This document shows positions 61,501 to 64,000 of a stretch of 64,000 nucleotides of DNA, one piece after another; the first letter of the stretch is position 1, and the number at the start of each line of letters is the position of its first letter. The DNA comes from Aldrovandia affinis (taxonomy: Eukaryota > Chordata > Actinopteri > Notacanthiformes > Halosauridae). The notes under the pieces are model-generated. The model made no database searches. It was not told the origin of the DNA and saw nothing but the letters and a program-made list of their open reading frames with translations. Both the position numbers and the translations under genes were made by a program. The stretch lies in assembly GCA_029706075.1 (NCBI GenBank), contig JAINUG010000020.1:3549625-3613624 (forward strand). Reading direction: 5' to 3'.

Positions 61501-62175
61501 AAATGTTTGTGCAACTAAAATATGTAGGGGCATTGTTACCTCAAATCCATGCTTTTAAAAATCCATTATAAATCTGAATATAAATAAATATATAAATATA
61601 TATTCATTCTAGTAATTAGTTTAAACAAACCAATAGCATTGCCATTTTGTCTGAATATGTCCACGGTTACACTAAACTAGGGGACAGTTGGCTAATTACA
61701 TACATTTTTACATTGACATGTTTAGCATTAATTACACAGAAGGGACGAATGCCATAGCTGTGCATATTTGTAAAATACCAAACTTTGTAACAATTACAGT
61801 GAACAACAGTACAACTACTAAATGTAATATTGATCAAATTAAAATTAGTTTTCCAAGACAAGAGCTTAAAGCCAATTTGGGAGGCATATGACTCCGCGAA
61901 CCAGGGGTTATTATGTCTTTGACGGTACATCGACAAGTTAGTTCGCTCCACATCCATCGTAATTATCTATCGTAATATGGAGTGACTTGTAGATTCAACA
62001 ATAACAAAAATGCTTCGGACTCAAAAAGAAACCGAGGGTAATAGGCCGACATGAGAAAAATATAATCAATCGCATATATAAACGAAAACATGGCACACTC
62101 ACTCCTCGTTGCGTCTTTCAGAAAGTTTGTTAATCTGCCTACTCGTCCAGCTCCTTTTGTCTTCTCTTCGTTCAT
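37644..62175 (-). CDS. dennd2d: DENND2D, DENN-domain Rab guanine exchange factor (spliced; 528 aa)
   Basis: DENN-domain proteins load GTP onto Rab GTPases; the DENND2 subfamily has been tied to Rab9-type endosomal traffic. Coding exons in order on the - strand: 62175-62103, 52547-52476, 51653-51555, 50434-50259, 50015-49903, 47997-47928, 47431-47354, 42379-42239, 41469-41321, 40559-40388, 39730-39680, 39464-39383, 38962-38720, 37711-37644. Every junction has GT/AG signals and matching phase, 1,587 nt in all. The uDENN part starts near residue 110 ([16 protein letters not shown]), cDENN runs roughly 200-380 ([45 protein letters not shown]) and dDENN roughly 385-505 ([32 protein letters not shown]). 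Human DENND2D is 471 aa as I recall; the extra length is in the N-terminus. DENND2A and 2C have far longer N-termini, so 2D fits best. Confidence 0.93.
37964..38217 (+). mobile_element. L2-type LINE 3' end
   Basis: This is about 250 bp parallel to the 3' untranslated part of the L2 piece at 45,060-45,373, sharing tttccttcccagtgttacag and then the tail taagtcgccctggataagag and cgtctgctaaatgc. It lies in the last DENND2D intron, antisense to the gene. Confidence 0.75.
38720..38962 (-). CDS. dennd2d: DENND2D coding exon 13, dDENN (residues 426-506)
   Basis: The acceptor is ctctctgttcgggcag and the donor CAGGAAG|GTCAGT. It encodes [39 protein letters not shown] and [20 protein letters not shown]. 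The open frame runs on past the donor, but the final exon below fits the human ending. Confidence 0.95.
39383..39464 (-). CDS. dennd2d: DENND2D coding exon 12 (residues 399-425)
   Basis: The acceptor is actttctatcatacag and the donor TTCAA|GTGAGT. It encodes [30 protein letters not shown]...PPKL is conserved with human. Confidence 0.92.
39680..39730 (-). CDS. dennd2d: DENND2D coding exon 11 (residues 382-398)
   Basis: The acceptor is tctcctctcctccag and the donor GCCAGC|GTAAGT. This 51-nt exon encodes [17 protein letters not shown], matching the human LLVNLCEGTFLMS segment. Confidence 0.9.
40388..40559 (-). CDS. dennd2d: DENND2D coding exon 10 (residues 324-381)
   Basis: The acceptor is cctcacccccccag and the donor AGTGAT|GTAAGT. 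It encodes (S)[19 protein letters not shown] and [26 protein letters not shown]. The end of a MITE lies 34 nt upstream of the acceptor. Confidence 0.95.
40594..41028. mobile_element. Non-autonomous DNA transposon (MITE, about 435 bp)
   Basis: The left end cagtgcccctttaaagtcta and the reverse complement of the right end agtgtcgctgtaaagtatac form an imperfect inverted pair next to TA. The interior has no coding sequence. I recall similar interiors (gaacacaggtggagcccatt) as a recurring fish repeat. It lies in the DENND2D intron between exons 9 and 10. Confidence 0.6.
41321..41469 (-). CDS. dennd2d: DENND2D coding exon 9 (residues 275-323)
   Basis: The acceptor is tgctgctcccctcag and the donor CTCAG|GTACAC. 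It encodes [20 protein letters not shown] and [20 protein letters not shown], central cDENN. Confidence 0.95.
41520..41597. repeat. (CA)n/(CGCA)n microsatellite
   Basis: Mixed cacg and ca units lie in the DENND2D intron, 51 nt upstream (in transcript terms) of exon 9. It produces the false VCVCAC open frame. Confidence 0.9.
42239..42379 (-). CDS. dennd2d: DENND2D coding exon 8 (residues 228-274)
   Basis: The acceptor is gtctgtggtgcag and the donor ACAGAG|GTGAGG. It encodes [20 protein letters not shown] and [20 protein letters not shown], the start of cDENN. Confidence 0.95.
43316..46277 (+). mobile_element. Rex1/Babar-like LINE, split by an L2 insertion
   Basis: On the + strand the motifs appear in order: [99 protein letters not shown], a decayed FADHH in place of FADD, and [13 protein letters not shown]. 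After the L2 insert it continues [20 protein letters not shown] and [20 protein letters not shown]. It ends with the short tandem tail cttgaatcttgaatctt. Frameshifts and loss of the second catalytic Asp make it dead. It is in a DENND2D intron, antisense to the gene. Confidence 0.85.
44532..45373 (+). mobile_element. L2-type LINE 3' fragment (842 bp) nested in the Rex1-like LINE
   Basis: It is flanked by GAGCT at 44,527-44,531 and 45,374-45,378, a clean 5-bp target duplication. It encodes the L2 C-terminus ([20 protein letters not shown], then [20 protein letters not shown] and [17 protein letters not shown]). It then has a 3' UTR with an A-run and the tail agtcactctggataagagca plus tctgttaaatgc. 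The Rex1 frame resumes right after it. Confidence 0.88.
46960..47090 (+). mobile_element. L2-type LINE 3' tail
   Basis: It shares tgtgattgttctcaccatgt and the tail taagtcgctcaggataagag plus catctgctaaatgcctaaaa with the other L2 ends. It is strongly 5'-truncated. Confidence 0.7.
47354..47431 (-). CDS. dennd2d: DENND2D coding exon 7 (residues 202-227)
   Basis: The acceptor is tgttccctccag and the donor TCCAAG|GTACCG. It encodes [26 protein letters not shown], the link between uDENN and cDENN. Confidence 0.95.
47928..47997 (-). CDS. dennd2d: DENND2D coding exon 6 (residues 178-201)
   Basis: The acceptor is ctctccgcatacag and the donor TTGCTG|GTAACT. It encodes (S)[23 protein letters not shown], the typical ETFSFVLT...G.R..GYCRR stretch of uDENN. 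Confidence 0.95.
48574..48602. repeat. (GT)n microsatellite
   Basis: About 14 GT units in the DENND2D intron between exons 5 and 6. Confidence 0.85.
49204..49437 (+). mobile_element. V-SINE-like tRNA-derived SINE, near full length
   Basis: The head cgggcggcagtgtagcgtaa has an A-box-like segment. The B box GGTTCAATTCC is at 49,260-49,270. The central part reads gtacttaacctgaattgctt, and the tail is taagtcgctctggataagag followed by cgtctgctaaatgc. This is the best-preserved SINE in the window and lies in a DENND2D intron. It is an RNA polymerase III-type retroposon, not a functional tRNA. Confidence 0.85.
49903..50015 (-). CDS. dennd2d: DENND2D coding exon 5 (residues 141-177)
   Basis: The acceptor is gcttcctcttcag and the donor ACCACAG|GTAACA. 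It encodes [20 protein letters not shown] then [10 protein letters not shown], the uDENN core with its conserved FCFP(D/E)G. Confidence 0.95.
50259..50434 (-). CDS. dennd2d: DENND2D coding exon 4, start of uDENN (residues 82-140)
   Basis: The acceptor is actctctctgcag and the donor CCCAAG|GTTAGT. A Pro/Ala-rich linker ([15 protein letters not shown]) leads into [15 protein letters not shown] and [11 protein letters not shown], closely matching human DENND2D. Confidence 0.95.
50855..51306 (+). mobile_element. CR1-like LINE 3' end
   Basis: It encodes [33 protein letters not shown], then frames broken by small indels with [12 protein letters not shown]-like content. The 3' tail cgatgggccgaacggcctgt tctcgtc is a known fish LINE ending. 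It is strongly 5'-truncated and lies between DENND2D exons 3 and 4. Confidence 0.7.
51555..51653 (-). CDS. dennd2d: DENND2D coding exon 3 (residues 49-81)
   Basis: The acceptor is ccttgctattacag and the donor AGAGAGA|GTGAGT. It encodes (C)[19 protein letters not shown] then [13 protein letters not shown]. An internal ATG at 51,645 could serve as a start in a shorter isoform. Confidence 0.8.
52476..52547 (-). CDS. dennd2d: DENND2D coding exon 2 (residues 25-48)
   Basis: The acceptor is actctggccag and the donor GACTACT|GTGAGT. It encodes (S)[23 protein letters not shown]. The only support is matched phases on both sides, good splice sites and an open frame, as the human protein differs here. 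Confidence 0.65.
53440..53670. repeat. SINE-like repeat with aaattgggagaaaaac tail
   Basis: A GC-rich body (cgtacgtgttcgggttccgt, then cccggaggatgggcgg) is followed by accaaattgggagaaaaact. The tail is shared with 20,610-20,645. The body contains a B-box-like cgggttccg. It may be a SINE; the family is unknown to me. Confidence 0.45.
54076..57231 (-). mobile_element. Tc1-like element split by a LINE
   Basis: It starts CACTACCGGTCAAAAGTTTT after TA at 54,074-54,075 and ends acttttgatcagtagtg at 57,231. The transposase remnant reads on the - strand. Examples are the [12 protein letters not shown] equivalent at 54,340-54,395 and the GERMVPQ/RRRVG equivalents at 56,660-56,700. A further N-terminal part lies to about 57,050. 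Without the LINE it would be about 0.9 kb. It is the same family as 11,964-12,908. Confidence 0.85.
54402..56656 (+). mobile_element. CR1/Jockey-group LINE, 5'-truncated, inserted in the Tc1 element
   Basis: The frame at 54,383-55,015 reads [20 protein letters not shown], then [38 protein letters not shown] and [12 protein letters not shown]. Further on come [54 protein letters not shown] (catalytic pair intact) and [16 protein letters not shown]. The ORF is broken near 55,013, 55,190 and 55,440. The 3' end is A-rich (aacaaaaaaacaaaac), followed by the Tc1 sequence cacactgaggaacc. A short ACAC-type target duplication is likely. Confidence 0.85.
57232..58060. other. DENND2D intron 1 sequence between two transposons
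   Basis: A 154-codon open frame at 57,248-57,712 shows no domain I recognise and has no homology-like features. I regard it as chance. Nothing else is visible. Confidence 0.5.
58061..59669 (-). mobile_element. Tc1-like transposon (1,609 bp)
   Basis: Inverted ends CAGTCAGGTCCATAAGTATTT and AAATATTTATGGACCTGACTG (first 20 bases match) are flanked by TA at 58,059 and 59,670. The transposase lies on the - strand. The element is in DENND2D intron 1, in the same direction as the gene, and is related to Tc1 element B at 913-3,992. Confidence 0.9.
58277..59309 (-). pseudogene. Tc1 transposase with one main frameshift
   Basis: It starts [20 protein letters not shown] at 59,309. It then has the helix-turn-helix, the GRPRKT hook, [18 protein letters not shown] (first Asp), [11 protein letters not shown] and the FIDDVTADK segment. 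Near 58,590 the frame shifts, so the second-Asp motif [11 protein letters not shown] (about 58,550) is read out of frame with its surroundings. The C-terminus [20 protein letters not shown] (Glu) to FATKY is open to the stop at 58,277. A TCC-to-frameshift change near 59,040 ([13 protein letters not shown]) also scrambles part of the linker. Confidence 0.85.
59683..59790 (-). mobile_element. V-SINE-like head fragment
   Basis: On the - strand it has ggcagggtggagcagtggtt, then a B box GGTTGCGGGTTCAAG and gtacttaatctgaatttctt. The tail motif is missing; the copy starts 13 nt after the Tc1 element. Confidence 0.6.
59791..62102. other. DENND2D intron 1, proximal part
   Basis: AT-rich, with a poly-A-rich patch at 59,930-59,970. 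I see no exon or named repeat. Confidence 0.5.
62103..62175 (-). CDS. dennd2d: DENND2D coding exon 1 (residues 1-24)
   Basis: The start ATG sits in ttcggcaagatATGaac. It encodes [24 protein letters not shown] and ends ACGAGGA|GTGAGT in phase 1. GRVGRL resembles the human N-terminal GRVFRL. The next exon completes the codon as Ser and stays open, which supports this distant exon. Confidence 0.7.
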
Positions 62176-62560
62176 ATCTTGCCGAACACTGTCTCAAATC
62201 GCCGTCACCTCGCCTTGCGTAAATCACCGAAGTAGATTTTCTTAAATTACTCAATAAATTACTTTAAAAACTAAATCTTAAGGCAGAAAATTCCATACTC
62301 CACGTAAGTGCCAGGAGTAGCTGGGGCAGTCGAAAAACCAGTACAGCATTGAGTATTTAAGGCACGTCGACTTTCGTTATCGCTTATTAAAAGTTTTCAA
62401 GCGCTCTTGTAGCTGTACGCTTGATGGTGCCTGCTGCGTTTCCATTAAATTTCAAGCGAAGCTAAGCTTTCCCCAAATGTCCGTAAGAAAGGGCGGACCC
62501 TAGTGTTACCTGTGTCAGGTATACGTGTCGCTTACAAACGTAACAGAGCACACTTCTGTA
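62176..62560 (-). promoter_or_regulatory. Probable DENND2D promoter and 5' UTR
   Basis: Upstream of the ATG on the - strand the sequence has scattered CpGs and a TATA-like TTAAATA at 62,354-62,360, about 180 nt before the ATG. The assignment rests on position and the weak TATA match only. Confidence 0.35.
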
Positions 62561-62815
62561 TGCAATGACGTAGTTAATGATTAATGAAAAACCTTCAGCG
62601 CATTGTGGTTTCGAAAAAACGAATGAACTACTGCCCACACATTTAATGTATTTTCATAATTAAAACTTGCATGTATCCCTTAAATCGCATCATGTCTTTT
62701 AAGTTTAAAATGCATACATTTTTAAATGTATCTAGTCTGTTGCACTCCTTTCTTTTAACAAGCTGCATCGAAATACCATATATAGCTAAATACAAACCAA
62801 GGGGGTGTATAACTA

Positions 62816-64000
62816 ATAATAATAATAATAATACGTTTATTTATAGAGCACCTTTCTAGCTATGAGCACAGAGTGCTTGACAAAAGACAGTAAAACTGCA
62901 GAGAACAAAGGACAATAAAAGCAAAACATAACATTGGATACTAAGTATACAAATATAAAAAGTAAAAATAAACAATCAATACAATAAAATCATACATTGG
63001 GGAAAGCCAATCTGTAAAAATTGGTTTTAAGATTAGATTTAAAAGCTGAGACTGATTCAGCAGATCTAATATAAGAGGGGAGGGTTTCCAGAGTCTAGGA
63101 GTAAACACAGCGAAGGCACGATCACCCCTTGATTTTAACTTAGACTGTGGAACTACCAGAAATCCTGGACCTGAGGACCTAAGCGGCCTTGTTGTGGTAT
63201 ATGGGACCAACAACTCAGCAATATATAGTGGCACCAGCTTGTGCAATGCCTTATACAGTAGCCCATGTGTACAATACAATTTTAAAATCAACTAAAAATA
63301 TCATCGGCAACCAGTGTAGGGAGGCCAGCACTGGAGTGATATGAGAAGTGCGTTTAGTTCTTGTTAAAAGCCTAGCAGCAGAATTCTGAATGATCTGAAG
63401 GCGAGCCAGAGACTTTTGGTTAATACCTGAAAATAAAGCATTGAAATAGTCTAAGCATGATGAAACAAAGGCACGTATAATTCTCTGTATCCTCAAATGA
63501 CAAAACCGATCTTATTTTTGAAATATTTCTAAGATGCTAAAAACATGACTCAGCCAATTTTTTGGTGTGCTGTTCAAAATTAAAATTTGGGTCAAAAACC
63601 ACACCTAAATTCTTTACTACAGGCTTGATATTAGCCGTTAATGACCCCAGGCTTGACTGAATTTGTCTGGCGATGGGCACGGGGCCAATGACAAGAACCT
63701 CAGTTTTGTCCAGGTTCAACTGTAGAAAGTTACTGGACGTCCAGTTATTAATGTCAGCAATACAGCCATGTAGAATAGCCAGTTTATTAAAACCGTTAGG
63801 TGTAATTGATAGATACAGCTGCATATCATCAGCATAGCAATGAAAATAAATTCCAGAATGAACTGGCCTAAGGGTAACAGATGGCCTAAGGGCCTAACAT
63901 ATATAGAGAGAAGAATATCGGCCTGAGAATTGAGCCCTGCGCGACACCACAGGAGGTAACTGCAGTGGAGGAAACATAATCCCCAATGGACAGTTTGTTT
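62816..64000 (-). mobile_element. L2/Maui-like LINE, 3' part, running off the window
   Basis: Read on the - strand from the window end: HMQLYLSITPNGFNKLAI-type RT downstream of the catalytic box, WTSSNFLQLNLDKTEVLVIG, KNLGVVFDPNFNFEQHTKKL, then FVSSCLDYFNALFSGINQKS, RLQIIQNSAARLLTRTKRTS, LASLHWLP and LVPYTTTRPLRSSG. It ends with ggtgctctataaataaacgt and an ATT repeat, the usual L2 tail. Three frames are needed, so it is inactive. The 5' part lies beyond position 64,000. Confidence 0.85.

Overview
This is nuclear DNA from a vertebrate, most likely a teleost or other ray-finned fish. It holds intron-rich genes whose exons encode proteins of the vertebrate 1p13.3-type neighbourhood (CEPT1, DRAM2, DENND2D). 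The rest is fish-type interspersed repeats: many Tc1-like transposons, Rex1/Babar-like, L2/Maui-like and CR1/Jockey-like LINEs, tRNA-derived V-SINE-like elements, solo LTRs and long microsatellites. I cannot name the species. Gene identities come from my memory of the human proteins, not from a search.

Layout. (1) 1-4.7 kb is a repeat cluster: a DNA-transposon end, a truncated Tc1 element, and a second Tc1 element into which two solo LTRs and a SINE/LINE tail have inserted. (2) 4.7-23.2 kb is CEPT1 on the + strand: a non-coding first exon near 5.1 kb and coding exons from 7,445 to a stop at 23,099. It carries a pair of 85-nt exons (18,235-18,319 and 19,012-19,096) that look mutually exclusive. 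(3) 23.7-27.1 kb holds a LINE fragment and a Tc1 element split by a Rex1-like LINE. (4) A 100-N assembly gap lies at 29,219-29,318. (5) 29.3-32.9 kb is DRAM2 on the + strand, with its first coding exon missing, probably in the gap. (6) 37.6-62.2 kb is DENND2D on the - strand. I could join 14 coding exons with every splice phase matching, giving a 528-residue protein. Its introns carry a MITE, a Rex1-like LINE split by an L2 piece, V-SINE and L2 tails, a CR1-like LINE end, a Tc1 element split by another LINE, and a degenerate Tc1. (7) 62.8-64 kb is the 3' part of an L2/Maui-like LINE that runs off the window.

The three genes are not an operon or a known pathway. All three act on internal membranes: CEPT1 makes phosphatidylcholine and phosphatidylethanolamine, DRAM2 is a lysosomal membrane protein linked to autophagy, and DENND2D is a Rab exchange factor. 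CEPT1 and DRAM2 point the same way and DENND2D converges on them. In human, as I recall it, DRAM2 instead lies head-to-head with CEPT1. That difference is either a real rearrangement or an effect of the assembly gap.

The strongest observation is the CEPT1 exon pair. The two exons are equal in length and phase and related in sequence. Including both, or skipping both, gives an immediate stop, so only a one-of-two choice makes a full enzyme.
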